In this document: positions 35,881-45,147 of the stretch, piece by piece
Layout of the letters: the number at the start of each line of letters is the position of its first letter
Numbering within the stretch: the first letter of the stretch is position 1
Origin: Pseudoalteromonas byunsanensis
GTDB taxonomy: Bacteria; Pseudomonadota; Gammaproteobacteria; Enterobacterales; Alteromonadaceae
Assembly: GCF_001854475.1 (NCBI RefSeq)
Contig: NZ_MNAN01000037.1
Span: forward strand, 1 to 64,000
DNA: 64,000 nucleotides
Direction of reading: 5' to 3'
The notes under the pieces: model-generated
Told to the model about the DNA's origin: nothing
Databases searched by the model: none
Seen by the model: only the letters and a program-made list of their open reading frames with translations
Translations under genes and position numbers: made by a program

Positions 35881-36846
35881 TTAGAGGTTACTTAGAGGCT
35901 CTGTCAATATTGGCAGCTCACATAGAATTTTACTGCCACTGCCTTGAGTGCTTTTTATAGTTATAAGCCCTTGATGTTCGATTATTATTCCATAAACAAT
36001 GGCCATTCCCATTCCTGTTCCCTGACCGACTGGTTTAGTAGTAAAAAATGGCTCAAAAATGTGTGCAATAGTCTGTTCACTCATGCCGCAGCCATTATCT
36101 TCAACACTTAGGTAAATATTGTCTTGTTCACGGTAAAGCTCAACCACAATTTCTGCCTTTTGTGCATTTCCCTCACATGCTTGCTGTGCATTTAGCAGAA
36201 GGTTAACAAACACTTGGTTGAGCGCAGCTAAATTACAATAGCTAAGCGGTATAGGTTGTATATGACAGATAAGGTGTGTACTTTTGAGTTGATTATGCAA
36301 AAGCTTTATCGCACTTTCTAGAGATTCACGAATATCGCCCATCGCCAATAAATTGTTTTTTGGCCTAGCAAAACTCAAAAGATTTTTTACGATAGCGCCT
36401 ATTCTTTTGAGCCCTTCCTGCGCGTCGTCCAGTAATTCATCTATATCACTCAACAGAAAATCAAATGACTGCTGTTGGTTTAAACGGTGCAGCTCCACTT
36501 TCAGCTCTTCGGGGCTAAGTTTTCCATCTAACACATTTTTTGCGATGACTAACAACTCATTGATAGCAGGTTTGACATAATTGAGACTTTCTAAATTGCT
36601 CATTACATAAGCCAATGGGTTATTTATTTCATGAGCCACTCCCGCCGATAGGGTGCCTAAAGTCGCCATCTTCTCGGTCTGCATGAGTACTGCTTGTTGG
36701 TTTTGAAGTTGTACAACTTTCTCTTCCAATGCTTTGTTTGATTGGTAGAGCTCCCTAGTTTTTTCTTCAAGAATATGTTCTAACTCATCCCTAGCTTGTT
36801 TCTCTCTGAGGTATGCACGATAGTATTCATCGGTTGATTTTTCCAT
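35881..36846 (-). CDS. Soluble histidine kinase, H-NOX-associated
   Basis: The 321-residue protein has no membrane segment. Residues about 10-60 are a coiled coil (YLREKQARDELEHILEEKTR), then comes the dimerisation/H-box LSAGVAHEINNPLAYV with phospho-acceptor His72. The HATPase boxes follow: N-box LLLNAQQACEGNAQ, G1 DNGCGMSEQ, F-box PFFTTKPVGQGTGMGMAIVYG. The kinase gene overlaps the H-NOX gene by 20 bases (36827-36846), and GAGGAAA precedes ATG 36846, so translational coupling is likely. In other gammaproteobacteria the NO-bound H-NOX inhibits its partner kinase, which then changes phosphate flow to response regulators. Here the partners should be the two receiver proteins alongside. Confidence 0.88.
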   Translation of the reverse strand: MEKSTDEYYRAYLREKQARDELEHILEEKTRELYQSNKALEEKVVQLQNQQAVLMQTEKMATLGTLSAGVAHEINNPLAYVMSNLESLNYVKPAINELLVIAKNVLDGKLSPEELKVELHRLNQQQSFDFLLSDIDELLDDAQEGLKRIGAIVKNLLSFARPKNNLLAMGDIRESLESAIKLLHNQLKSTHLICHIQPIPLSYCNLAALNQVFVNLLLNAQQACEGNAQKAEIVVELYREQDNIYLSVEDNGCGMSEQTIAHIFEPFFTTKPVGQGTGMGMAIVYGIIIEHQGLITIKSTQGSGSKILCELPILTEPLSNL

Positions 36847-37393
36847 GTTCTTTTTCCTCGAAAGTAAGTAATAAAGTACATTCCTGTTCACCTTCGTGCA
36901 TACATTTTTGATGATCAATACTGATATTCATTTGATAGTACGATGCAGCGCCATTAATGAGCCCTTCTGCACAAAAGCACAGCTTTCTATTAGAGCGATA
37001 AAACATCAGAATATTGCGCTCGTCGATTTTTTCACAGTGAATTTGAGGCAAGTTAGGTTCATGATATAGCTTTGCCACCTCAGCATGGATCACTGTATCA
37101 ATCCCCATAATTAAAGAGCTAAAATCTTCAAACTGGACTAAAATCTCGCCATGTTTTTGTGTTAAATAGGCAAACAAAAACTCACCGAAAGTTCTCAAGA
37201 TATCAGACAGTGGCTTATCGACAACCACAGCAACTTCTTGCGCTAAGGCAAAAAGCTCATCGTCGGGATAGTTTTTTGCTGATACATATACCCGCTCTGC
37301 TGGGGCGTGTTTTTCCATTAACTTTTCCCACACCGTAATGTCGTGTGTTTTGACAACAAGTTCTTCCAACCCTCTGAAAATAATTCCTTTCAT
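36827..37393 (-). CDS. hnoX: H-NOX haem nitric-oxide sensor
   Basis: The 188-residue protein is a stand-alone H-NOX domain of normal length. The proximal haem ligand is His103 (DTVIHAEVAKLY), the conserved Pro is in HEPNLPQIH (Pro116), and the haem-propionate YxSxR motif is FYRSNR (Tyr132, Ser134, Arg136). It lacks the tyrosine-rich distal pocket pattern I would expect for O2 binding, so NO sensing fits, although I cannot model the pocket. It starts 3 bases after the stop of the receiver-HDOD gene and overlaps the kinase gene, so the three are one operon. It binds NO through haem iron in the cytoplasm and alters the kinase. Confidence 0.93.
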   Translation of the reverse strand: MKGIIFRGLEELVVKTHDITVWEKLMEKHAPAERVYVSAKNYPDDELFALAQEVAVVVDKPLSDILRTFGEFLFAYLTQKHGEILVQFEDFSSLIMGIDTVIHAEVAKLYHEPNLPQIHCEKIDERNILMFYRSNRKLCFCAEGLINGAASYYQMNISIDHQKCMHEGEQECTLLLTFEEKEHGKINR

Positions 37394-37396
37394 GAC

Positions 37397-38521
37397 TCAC
37401 TCTATCTTGTTTTCTCGACCCTGATACCAAGCCCTTACCGCATCAAACTGCCCACATACCTGTAATCGTGAATAAAGCTCAGGCGTGAGATCAAAAACTT
37501 TTTTTTGCCTCAACTGCTCTGATATAGCATGAAGTAAAGTTAATGAAATATTGGGTTCAAGCGGTAAATCATTAACCAGTTGAGCCCTAACTAGGGATTC
37601 GTCAAACCCCCACAATGCTAGTAAATAAGCGGCCAAAGCGTAGTTAGAAACCGAGTTTGATGCGTATTGTGGCAATACACACTCTTTGGTCAAAACCCCT
37701 ACCGCACTTAACAGACAACATGCAAAAGCATTCTGTTGAACATCACTACTTTGTTTTAAGTATCGTGTAAGCGACTTTACCATTAATGCCTTTTCTAGCG
37801 CTTCATCAATCAAAGCTTCAATTTGGGCTTGTTTTAATCGATTAATAAATAGCTGTGACATCTCATAACAGGTCACTAATGCCTTCAATGCCACCAAGCC
37901 GACACGAACTACCGCCTCTTTAACATCAGCAGTATGGGTTTGGTAGCCCATAAATGCAGAATTTGCTATTTGCAGTAGCTTGCCAACCAAAGCGGGGTCA
38001 TGACTTAACAAATCCACAAGTTCATTAATGTCTGGCGAACCATGTTGTAGCGCTTCCATCAACCCAGAAATACTCGCTGTTAAACAAGGTAATCCAGTAA
38101 TTTGCCCTAATTTTACCCGCGTGAGCTTAGTTAATGGCAGGCTTTTAAGGATCAATGTATTAGTGATGACTTGTTTTAAGTGCGTATCTGTAAATGGCTT
38201 TACTAAGTGAAAATGAATAGTGTTATCTACTTGAAATCTATACTCTTCTTGTAGGTCACCGCTAAGTAAACACCTTATCGCGCAAGGACATAACACCTTT
38301 GCGCGAGACAGTACATCCAAGCCAGAAACCGCTCCGAGCTGTACTTCACATAGAATAATGTCAGGTTCGCCCTGCTCTTGGAGGCACCGTTCAAACTCAT
38401 CGCTGTGTTGCAAACTGACGATAACTGCATTTTCATACAAGCGACTCAATGAACGTGAAAGTGCCTTAAGCACCAACTCATCGTCATCAATCAGCAGTAT
38501 ATTTATCGTCAGATCCGTCAT
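37397..38521 (-). CDS. Pseudo-receiver/HDOD-domain protein of the H-NOX operon
   Basis: The 374-residue protein has an N-terminal receiver domain (about 5-125) and a C-terminal HDOD domain (about 140-330; LTASISGLMEALQHG, LSHDPALVGKLLQIANSAFMG). The receiver keeps the acidic pocket (DDDE) and the conserved Lys (HLVKPF, Lys108), but the phospho-acceptor Asp is replaced by Glu59 (DIILCEVQLG). Glu often imitates a phosphorylated Asp, so the domain may be fixed on. HDOD domains lack HD-hydrolase residues and usually act as scaffolds in signalling. It is the first gene of the operon with H-NOX and the kinase, divergent from the degenerate HD-GYP regulator. Confidence 0.85.
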   Translation of the reverse strand: MTDLTINILLIDDDELVLKALSRSLSRLYENAVIVSLQHSDEFERCLQEQGEPDIILCEVQLGAVSGLDVLSRAKVLCPCAIRCLLSGDLQEEYRFQVDNTIHFHLVKPFTDTHLKQVITNTLILKSLPLTKLTRVKLGQITGLPCLTASISGLMEALQHGSPDINELVDLLSHDPALVGKLLQIANSAFMGYQTHTADVKEAVVRVGLVALKALVTCYEMSQLFINRLKQAQIEALIDEALEKALMVKSLTRYLKQSSDVQQNAFACCLLSAVGVLTKECVLPQYASNSVSNYALAAYLLALWGFDESLVRAQLVNDLPLEPNISLTLLHAISEQLRQKKVFDLTPELYSRLQVCGQFDAVRAWYQGRENKIE

Positions 38522-38609
38522 GCAACTTTATCCTGCGATGGGAAATTGTGTATATAGACAGCTTAGTCTAAATTTATTTACATACACATTTTGTAATCTA
38601 CTGTTTTTT

Positions 38610-39953
38610 ATGCAAGATATTGAGAAGCTCAACCAACTTGAAAAACGTCCCGCACATGTGCTGTTGTTGGACGATGAACCGAGCGTGCTTAGAGCTCTGT
38701 CGCGCCTATTAAATCACCATAAAATACAAACGACTACATATACTTCAGGTGAAGAAGCATTGTCAGCGATGGAAAGTCGTGAATTTGATGTGGTGATCAG
38801 TGACATGAGAATGCCGAACATGGATGGGCTGGAGTTTTTAACAAAGGCGATGAATACCTCGCCCGACTCACAACGTATGCTATTAACTGGCTATGCAGAT
38901 ATAGAAGCCACCATCGATGCCATTAATAAAGCAAAGATCCATGCTTACATGAACAAGCCATGGGAAAATGACCATTTGGTTCACGCCGTAAAACAAGCCA
39001 TAGATAAATATCGTTTAACTAAACATAACTCTATTTTACAAGAACATGTGCTGGCGCAAAACAAACAACTCAACGAGCTAAACCACTCACTAGAGCAACT
39101 CGTTGAAAAGCGCACTCAACAAATTAGGCAGGTTCTCAAAAAGCTCGAGTTCAAACACAAACATGAGCAACATGAACATAGGGCAACCGTCGAGCTGTTG
39201 TACAACTTTATCAACGCCAACCCATATATAGATGGAAAACTAGCAAGCAACATAGCAAAAACCTGTCGTTTAATTGCTAAACAACTTAAGCTTGATGCAG
39301 AAAAAGTCGCAACTGCGGGTATGGCTGGCTTTTTAGCCCAGGTTGGGTTGCTGGCGATGGACCCCGCACTATACAAGGTGCCAACCAGTCAATTAACTGA
39401 TCAGCAAAAGAAGGTGTACTATACCCATCCTGCAACCGCACAACTGATGCTCATGCCAGCACAACACCTGAACGATGTAACCGAAGCCATCTACCACCAG
39501 TATGAGAAATACAACGGCGAAGGGATCCCCAAAGGCCTTGAAGGCAATGCAATCCCAATCTGTGCACAAATTCTCGCTGTTGCACGAGATTACTGGCAAT
39601 ATATGGCGCTTAACCAAAAGGCTGATGACGAGAAACAGTTAGATGCCCTATCCCATATAAAAGCATATAGTGAACACTTTTATAACCCTAGAGTCGTAGC
39701 TGCACTTGAAGCCTGTGCGGCACAGCTACACAAGCGAAAAAACGAACAGACCGGCTCAATGCAGATCCTAAGTAGTGAACAACTTACACCAGGTATGGTA
39801 CTGGGCCTTCCCGTGCATAATCATCAAGGCATCATGCTGCTACCTAAAGGCCATATATTTACCAAAGTCTCTATCACCAAACTCAGACAACTGGAACACC
39901 ATAAGCCCACACCGTTTAGGTTGATGATAAGCCATCATGCAAATGGTGCTTAG
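38610..39953 (+). CDS. Response regulator with degenerate HD-GYP output domain
   Basis: The 447-residue protein has an intact receiver (about 14-130; LLLDDEPSV, phospho-Asp65 in VVISDMRMPN, Lys116 in YMNKPWEN), a coiled coil (about 135-190) and an HD-GYP-like domain (about 195-375). The HD pair is missing (GFLAQVGLLAMD where LHDIGK is expected). The HHExxDGxGYP block reads YEKYNGEGIPKG, so key histidines and the acid are lost; the THP and GLEGNAIPICAQILAVA scaffold remains. It should therefore not hydrolyse c-di-GMP. Shewanella HnoD is a comparable degenerate HD-GYP regulator that controls a partner phosphodiesterase. ATG 38610 is chosen because it starts the receiver; the frame opens upstream. 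No strong ribosome site is visible. It overlaps the RND gene by 38 bases tail to tail. Confidence 0.87.
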   Translation: MQDIEKLNQLEKRPAHVLLLDDEPSVLRALSRLLNHHKIQTTTYTSGEEALSAMESREFDVVISDMRMPNMDGLEFLTKAMNTSPDSQRMLLTGYADIEATIDAINKAKIHAYMNKPWENDHLVHAVKQAIDKYRLTKHNSILQEHVLAQNKQLNELNHSLEQLVEKRTQQIRQVLKKLEFKHKHEQHEHRATVELLYNFINANPYIDGKLASNIAKTCRLIAKQLKLDAEKVATAGMAGFLAQVGLLAMDPALYKVPTSQLTDQQKKVYYTHPATAQLMLMPAQHLNDVTEAIYHQYEKYNGEGIPKGLEGNAIPICAQILAVARDYWQYMALNQKADDEKQLDALSHIKAYSEHFYNPRVVAALEACAAQLHKRKNEQTGSMQILSSEQLTPGMVLGLPVHNHQGIMLLPKGHIFTKVSITKLRQLEHHKPTPFRLMISHHANGA

Positions 39954-42900
39954 ATGTCAAATTAAAATCTTCCAAAAGCACATATATTGATGGTAAAACA
40001 AATACTATCAATAGCGTAGACAGCGCCATACCAAACACCATACTCACCACCAAAGGCTGTACAACCTGCGCCTGTAAGCTGGTCTCTAGCAACAGTGGCA
40101 AAGTGCCCGCGATAGTGGTGGCTGATGTAATAAAGATGGCTCTAAATCTAGCTTTTGCAGCCATTACCGCTGCGTTCTCCAAGCTTTCACCACTATGTTC
40201 ATGCTCCTTTATGAATGCAACTAACAAGATAGAGTCATTAACAACAATGCCTGCCAAAGAAATAAAACCGATCATACTGGGCATGGATAAGTCAAAGCCA
40301 AGTAAAAAGTGCCCCCACACCACACCAATTAAAGCCAGAGGAATAGCCAGCATAACCATAACCGGTTCAAAATAGCTGCGAAATTGGAAACTCAAAATAA
40401 CAAACACACCTATTAGCCCTAGTAAAAACTTACCAGCCATCGACCGTCCAGTCTGCGTTCCCGTTTTAATTTCACCTTCATAACTAACGCTCAATTGCGG
40501 GCTTTGTATAAGTAAAGGCGCAATTGTCTGCTTTTGTAACTGTGCGACCACTTCATTCGTGTTAGCTACTAGAGCATCCACATCTGCGGTAATGGTCACC
40601 GTACGTTGGCCGTCAACCCGATTAATGCGTGTTACACCTTGCTCAAGGTTAAGCTGAGCAAGACTCCCCAGTGGCACCTGTTGACCTGTATTGAGCGAGA
40701 TCGGATAGTTCAACAAACTATCAATGCTGTTTTTATCGCTCTCTTGTAATCGTACATACACCTCAATACTGGTGTTATCTCTTTGCACCTCAGTGGCTAC
40801 CTGACCAAACAATGCACTGCGCAATTGAGTTGCTACCGCCTGACCATCAATGCCATGTGACAAAGCTCCGGGTTTTAAGCTAACACGCCATTCGTGCTTA
40901 CCCAAGCGCAAGTCATCCATCACATTAGAGACTCCAACATACTGAACTAATTGTGCTTTTATCACTTCAGAAGCCTGCATTAGTTCACTCAGCTCACCAC
41001 CATGTACTCTTATTTCTATCGCACGCCCTGCGGGTCCAAGCGTGGGTTCCTTAAATGATACAGCTCTGACTCCTGCTACCTCACTGACCTGTGCTCGCCA
41101 CAACTCAACTAACTGTGCCATTTTGGTCCGTCTTTGCTGAGCTGTCAGCAAGTCTACTCGTATAGTCGCTAGATGCTCTCCTTGTTCATATGCATCGGAG
41201 TTGCGGTTGTACTGCACAGTCACATGCTCCACCAATGGACTGCTTTCGTTTTTTGATAACTCGTTGCTTACTCGCGTAAGAGATTGCGTGTATTTCGCAA
41301 CCACGGCTTGAGTATCTGAGAATGCGCTATTTGGTGGTAACAACAAGCGCACTTCCAATGTATCTCCCTCTAACTGCGGAAATGCCTTAAACTTTACAAT
41401 GCCGCCAGCCATTAAAGCGACAGTGATAAAAAACAGCAGTAGTACCGAACCAATAAATTGATAGCGCTGCTGGACGCACCAATGCACCGCCTTAACTAAC
41501 GTAGTTGCTCTGAATTGTTCAAATGCTTGGGTAAAGTTTTGCTTAAAACGCCAAGTTGAGGATGCTCGCTTTTTACTGTGACGCAATGAATGCAGTAAAT
41601 GGTTTGGCAAGATAAAGAATGCTTCAATTATGCTGACAAAAATAGTGGCAATTAAAACCAGTGGAATATCTTTTAGCACTTTACCAATATCACCACTAAT
41701 AAATGCCAACCCCACAAATACCACTATAGTTGTTAAAAATGATGAAAAGACACCAGGGGCGACTTGAATAACGCCCTTAACCACATCGCCATCCAAATCT
41801 TCCCCTTGCTCTACTTTGGTAGCAATACTCTCGGCAATCACTATGGCATCATCCATCAAGATACCAATTGACATTAACAATGCCACCATTGAAATCATGT
41901 TAATGCTGACTCCCATCAACATCATCAAGGCAAAAGAACCTAAGAATGAGACCGGCAATCCCATTGACACCCAAAATGAGTATCGAAATGAAAAAAACAA
42001 ATACATAACCACCAGTACGAGCACAAAACCTTGCCAACCATTGCCCAACAGCATTGTTAACCGATCTTCTATGATTTGCGCCGTATTTTGGGTTAGTGTG
42101 AGCGTCACGCCTGTCGGCGCAAGCTGTTGCTCTTTTTCAACAAACTTACTCACCTTCGCGACCAGTGTTATTGCATCCTGACGCTTCGCTTTTTTAATAT
42201 TCAGTAACGCAACTCGCTGGCCATTAAACACCACTTGTTCCTCGTCCAGTTCAAAACCTTCACTGAGAGTGGCCACATCACGCAAGTAGACTTGTTCACC
42301 ATTGCTGAGACTTTTTATCACTAAGCCTTCTAAATCTTGGGCAGTTACTCGTTGTTGATCAAAGCGTACCGCCATCGTTTTACCGTCTTGGCTAATCTCT
42401 CCCACTGGCAATTTGATATTCTGCTTTTGCAGCAAAACCGCCAGATTATTTGCCGACAATCCATACTCGCGTAACTTAAATAAAGACAGCTCGACCTTAA
42501 TTTGTTGGTCAGAAAACCCCTCAATATCCACGATATCGATATCATTTTGACGCTTTAACTTGTCTTTTAACTGCTGTGCATATTGCTTTAGTTCATGTAT
42601 GGGTAAATCCGCACTCACAACTAACGAAATCAAGTGTTGATCGCGGCCTAGCTCTTTTACAATCGGTGTTTCTATCTGTTGTGGAAAGTTATCAATCGCA
42701 TCAATTTGCGTTTTCACATCAGACATCAATGTAGATACAGCCACTCCCTCTTGAGCTTCTATGGTCAACTTAGCCACCCCTTCACGGGATTCACAACTTA
42801 GCGTGGCGATGCCGTTGACTCCATCAACAGCCTCTTCCATTACAATACATAGAGCTTGCTCCACTTCGCCTGAACTAGCTCCGGGGTAAATCACACTGAC

Positions 42901-43032
42901 TTGCACTTTGTCACGGCTAAATTCAGGAAAAGTTTCGCGTTTTAGATCAGGTAAAGCAATTAAGCCAGAAATACAAATCATCAGCATAAGTAAATTAGCT
43001 GCCGTTGGATGGCGAGCAAAAAAAGCAATCAT
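39916..43032 (-). CDS. RND-family efflux pump permease (AcrB/MexB-like superfamily)
   Basis: The 1038-residue protein has the RND layout: TM1 (AANLLMLMICISGLIALP), a large periplasmic loop, TM2-6 with the TM4 motif ISMVALLMSIGILMDDAIV holding the proton-relay acids, a second loop and TM7-12 (SLAGIVVNDSILLVAFI). The pattern resembles the MMPL/HAE1 group of Pseudoalteromonas and Shewanella rather than strict AcrB. It uses the proton gradient to move substrates out of the periplasm. The start overlaps the adaptor stop by 4 bases (ATGA), so it is translationally coupled. No outer-membrane factor follows; a TolC encoded elsewhere is probably used. Confidence 0.92.
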   Translation of the reverse strand: MIAFFARHPTAANLLMLMICISGLIALPDLKRETFPEFSRDKVQVSVIYPGASSGEVEQALCIVMEEAVDGVNGIATLSCESREGVAKLTIEAQEGVAVSTLMSDVKTQIDAIDNFPQQIETPIVKELGRDQHLISLVVSADLPIHELKQYAQQLKDKLKRQNDIDIVDIEGFSDQQIKVELSLFKLREYGLSANNLAVLLQKQNIKLPVGEISQDGKTMAVRFDQQRVTAQDLEGLVIKSLSNGEQVYLRDVATLSEGFELDEEQVVFNGQRVALLNIKKAKRQDAITLVAKVSKFVEKEQQLAPTGVTLTLTQNTAQIIEDRLTMLLGNGWQGFVLVLVVMYLFFSFRYSFWVSMGLPVSFLGSFALMMLMGVSINMISMVALLMSIGILMDDAIVIAESIATKVEQGEDLDGDVVKGVIQVAPGVFSSFLTTIVVFVGLAFISGDIGKVLKDIPLVLIATIFVSIIEAFFILPNHLLHSLRHSKKRASSTWRFKQNFTQAFEQFRATTLVKAVHWCVQQRYQFIGSVLLLFFITVALMAGGIVKFKAFPQLEGDTLEVRLLLPPNSAFSDTQAVVAKYTQSLTRVSNELSKNESSPLVEHVTVQYNRNSDAYEQGEHLATIRVDLLTAQQRRTKMAQLVELWRAQVSEVAGVRAVSFKEPTLGPAGRAIEIRVHGGELSELMQASEVIKAQLVQYVGVSNVMDDLRLGKHEWRVSLKPGALSHGIDGQAVATQLRSALFGQVATEVQRDNTSIEVYVRLQESDKNSIDSLLNYPISLNTGQQVPLGSLAQLNLEQGVTRINRVDGQRTVTITADVDALVANTNEVVAQLQKQTIAPLLIQSPQLSVSYEGEIKTGTQTGRSMAGKFLLGLIGVFVILSFQFRSYFEPVMVMLAIPLALIGVVWGHFLLGFDLSMPSMIGFISLAGIVVNDSILLVAFIKEHEHSGESLENAAVMAAKARFRAIFITSATTIAGTLPLLLETSLQAQVVQPLVVSMVFGMALSTLLIVFVLPSIYVLLEDFNLTSKHHLHDGLSST

Positions 43033-44387
43033 GGAAGCTCCTCCACAACGCTCACTTGCATCCCCTCAAGAGTCGGTAGAATATCAGATATTAATACCTG
43101 TTCATCGGATTGCACAGTACCTGCAAGCTGGCCGTTTATGGCAGCATATTGCTGCGTAGTAAACAGCACCTCCACAGGCTTTTTACGCAGCACGCCATTT
43201 TCAACAACAAAGACATGTCCACTTCTAAGCGCTGACAGTGGTACGCTCAGATAAGCCTTTACCCCACTGCCGATCTTTACCTCAACAAACATATCTTCCA
43301 GTAAAGGGGGCTGTTTAATTGGGTCAAAGTTAAGCCATTGATTATGGGTTTCTAAAGCCATTTGCAAGCTATTACTAAGTGCTTCACCACCTTGTGTTAT
43401 CCGCGTCACTTTAGCGGGCCATTGTATGGTTGAAATAGAATGCTTACCCCCAGCGTCAAGGGCACCAGAATAATAAATTAGCGTCGCCTGCAAAGGCAGA
43501 GTACGTACATCGGGAAAACCATCAGCCTTACTATCCTGATTTTGCCAAACTCGGCTGAGTAAGGCGCGGGCTTGAGAATGATTAAACTGTGCGTTTACTT
43601 TCATAACCCCTAAATAACGCGCCTCTAGTAATATTGATCGCGCCGTCACTACCTGTTGTTGTTCAATATTCACCTGCGTAATGCGGCTATCCTGTGGCAA
43701 AGTTATAATCGTTTTACTTAGCTTCAATTGTGCTTCTTCAACCCGGGCACGCTGCGCCAATACGTTCGCTTGTACTACTGCAAGGTCTGAAGGAATAAGA
43801 TCAATACTGGTTTTCAATTCCAATACTTTTTGCTGTTGTGAAAATACCTGACTCTGCTGCTGATCAACAACAGATTGAGACACTGAACCTTTTTTAAGTA
43901 GGTTTGTTTTTCGTTTTAACTCCTGACGCAAAATATCGAGTCGCTCAGACTCCAAGCGCAACGACTGAGTCATTTTTTGCTGATTAAACTCGATCATATC
44001 CACACGCGCTTGCGCTGAACTCAAGTCATACTTAGCTTGGGCCAACTTGAGTTCATAATCAGCTGGGTCTATTTTTAGCACTACGGTGCCAGCATTCAAC
44101 AATGCGCCTACTTCAAGGTCTGGGTGTTTGTATATCACCCGACCTTCTACCTCTGATATCGCACGCCATATTTGTTTCGCTTGAGCTCGGCCATAACCAA
44201 CAATATGTTGCGCTAGCATACGCTCTTTAGCAATTCCCACCACAACAGCTGGCTTTACCGCTCTATTAGCCACTTGCTCTGGCGCTGATTTAAACTTCAC
44301 TAAAATTAACAACGCTAAGATACCAATCAAGGGCAAGACCAATAGCCATCGTTTTTTATCCCTGCTCATGATGCTAGAAATGGCCAT
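43029..44387 (-). CDS. Periplasmic adaptor (membrane-fusion protein) of the RND pump
   Basis: The 452-residue protein has an N-terminal membrane anchor (RWLLVLPLIGILALLILV) and the HlyD/AcrA layout: a lipoyl half (RAISEVEGRVIYKHPDLEVG), a long coiled-coil hairpin (about 115-215; LRQELKRKTNLLKKGSVSQS), a second lipoyl half (SRITQVNIEQQQVV) and beta-barrel plus membrane-proximal domain. It bridges the RND pump and an outer-membrane channel. ATG 44387 follows GAGGAG by seven bases; that site lies in the last codons of the tetR-type gene, whose stop is one base upstream. A longer start at 44402 would overlap the regulator. Confidence 0.9.
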   Translation of the reverse strand: MAISSIMSRDKKRWLLVLPLIGILALLILVKFKSAPEQVANRAVKPAVVVGIAKERMLAQHIVGYGRAQAKQIWRAISEVEGRVIYKHPDLEVGALLNAGTVVLKIDPADYELKLAQAKYDLSSAQARVDMIEFNQQKMTQSLRLESERLDILRQELKRKTNLLKKGSVSQSVVDQQQSQVFSQQQKVLELKTSIDLIPSDLAVVQANVLAQRARVEEAQLKLSKTIITLPQDSRITQVNIEQQQVVTARSILLEARYLGVMKVNAQFNHSQARALLSRVWQNQDSKADGFPDVRTLPLQATLIYYSGALDAGGKHSISTIQWPAKVTRITQGGEALSNSLQMALETHNQWLNFDPIKQPPLLEDMFVEVKIGSGVKAYLSVPLSALRSGHVFVVENGVLRKKPVEVLFTTQQYAAINGQLAGTVQSDEQVLISDILPTLEGMQVSVVEELP

Positions 44388-44388
44388 A

Positions 44389-45039
44389 CTACGACTCCTC
44401 ATTACTTTGAAATAGCCCTGATGTCATCAATAATGTGTTGTGCTCAACCAAAGCTTCCAGAAATTTATCATCGTACTCAACGTCTTCCATTTTGTGCATT
44501 AACTCCCTGAGATACCAAGGATAAATCATCATACTCATTAATGAGATACGAAACAGCAACGGGTCAACATTGGGCTTTATCTTGTCCTGAGCAGCAAAAT
44601 GCTTGTAAACGCTGTCGATCACTTTTACATGAGAGTTACCCATTTGCTCTAGAAAAAATGCACGACAAACCCCCTGATTTAAAATGACCTCCTTTAACAT
44701 CAACAGAGGAAACTCTGGTGACTGCTTCATTACTTGTGTAAAGCTGCGAAATACATCACTGATCGAAGTAAACTCATTACCAGACAAATGGGTTTGAATG
44801 TTGGCCATCACCTGACCCGTCACCTCAAGGATCATAGCTTTGTACAGACCTTCCTTATTTTCAAAATAGTATTTGATCAAGGCGGAATTGACTCCAGCAT
44901 GGTCAGCTAATTCACGAATGCTCACTTTATCGTATGGTTTTTTCACAAATTTGTCGCGAGCGGCCTTAATCAAGGCGGCACGTGCCTCATCGTGATGCTT
45001 AGTGGGGCGTCCTACTTTTTTTGGGAGGGGGCGTGTCAT
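44389..45039 (-). CDS. TetR-family repressor of the RND efflux operon
   Basis: The 216-residue protein has the TetR N-terminal HTH (about 18-65: ALIKAARDKFVKK, VSIRELADHAGVNSALIKYYFENKEGL) and a divergent ligand-binding C-terminal domain. It is the first gene of an operon with the adaptor and permease (gaps of 1 and overlap of 4 bases). A perfect 11-bp inverted repeat starts 10 bases before the start codon, so it most likely represses its own operon until a pump substrate binds. No ribosome-binding site is visible in the 10 bases between operator and ATG. Confidence 0.9.
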   Translation of the reverse strand: MTRPLPKKVGRPTKHHDEARAALIKAARDKFVKKPYDKVSIRELADHAGVNSALIKYYFENKEGLYKAMILEVTGQVMANIQTHLSGNEFTSISDVFRSFTQVMKQSPEFPLLMLKEVILNQGVCRAFFLEQMGNSHVKVIDSVYKHFAAQDKIKPNVDPLLFRISLMSMMIYPWYLRELMHKMEDVEYDDKFLEALVEHNTLLMTSGLFQSNEES

Positions 45040-45048
45040 ATAAAGTCA

Positions 45049-45078
45049 CTACTATTTAATCACATGGTTAAATAGTAG
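45049..45078. promoter_or_regulatory. TetR-type operator before the efflux operon
   Basis: Perfect 11-bp arms CTACTATTTAA (45049-45059) and TTAAATAGTAG (45068-45078) with an 8-base centre (TCACATGG). The site lies 10 bases upstream of the regulator start, inside the region where its promoter must be. A half-like CTACTATT also occurs near 45137. Confidence 0.8.
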
Positions 45079-45147
45079 CGACCCATCTAAAAGATGCGAG
45101 ACAAATAATTAATCAATATGCAGATTTTGATTAACTACTATTGAAGT

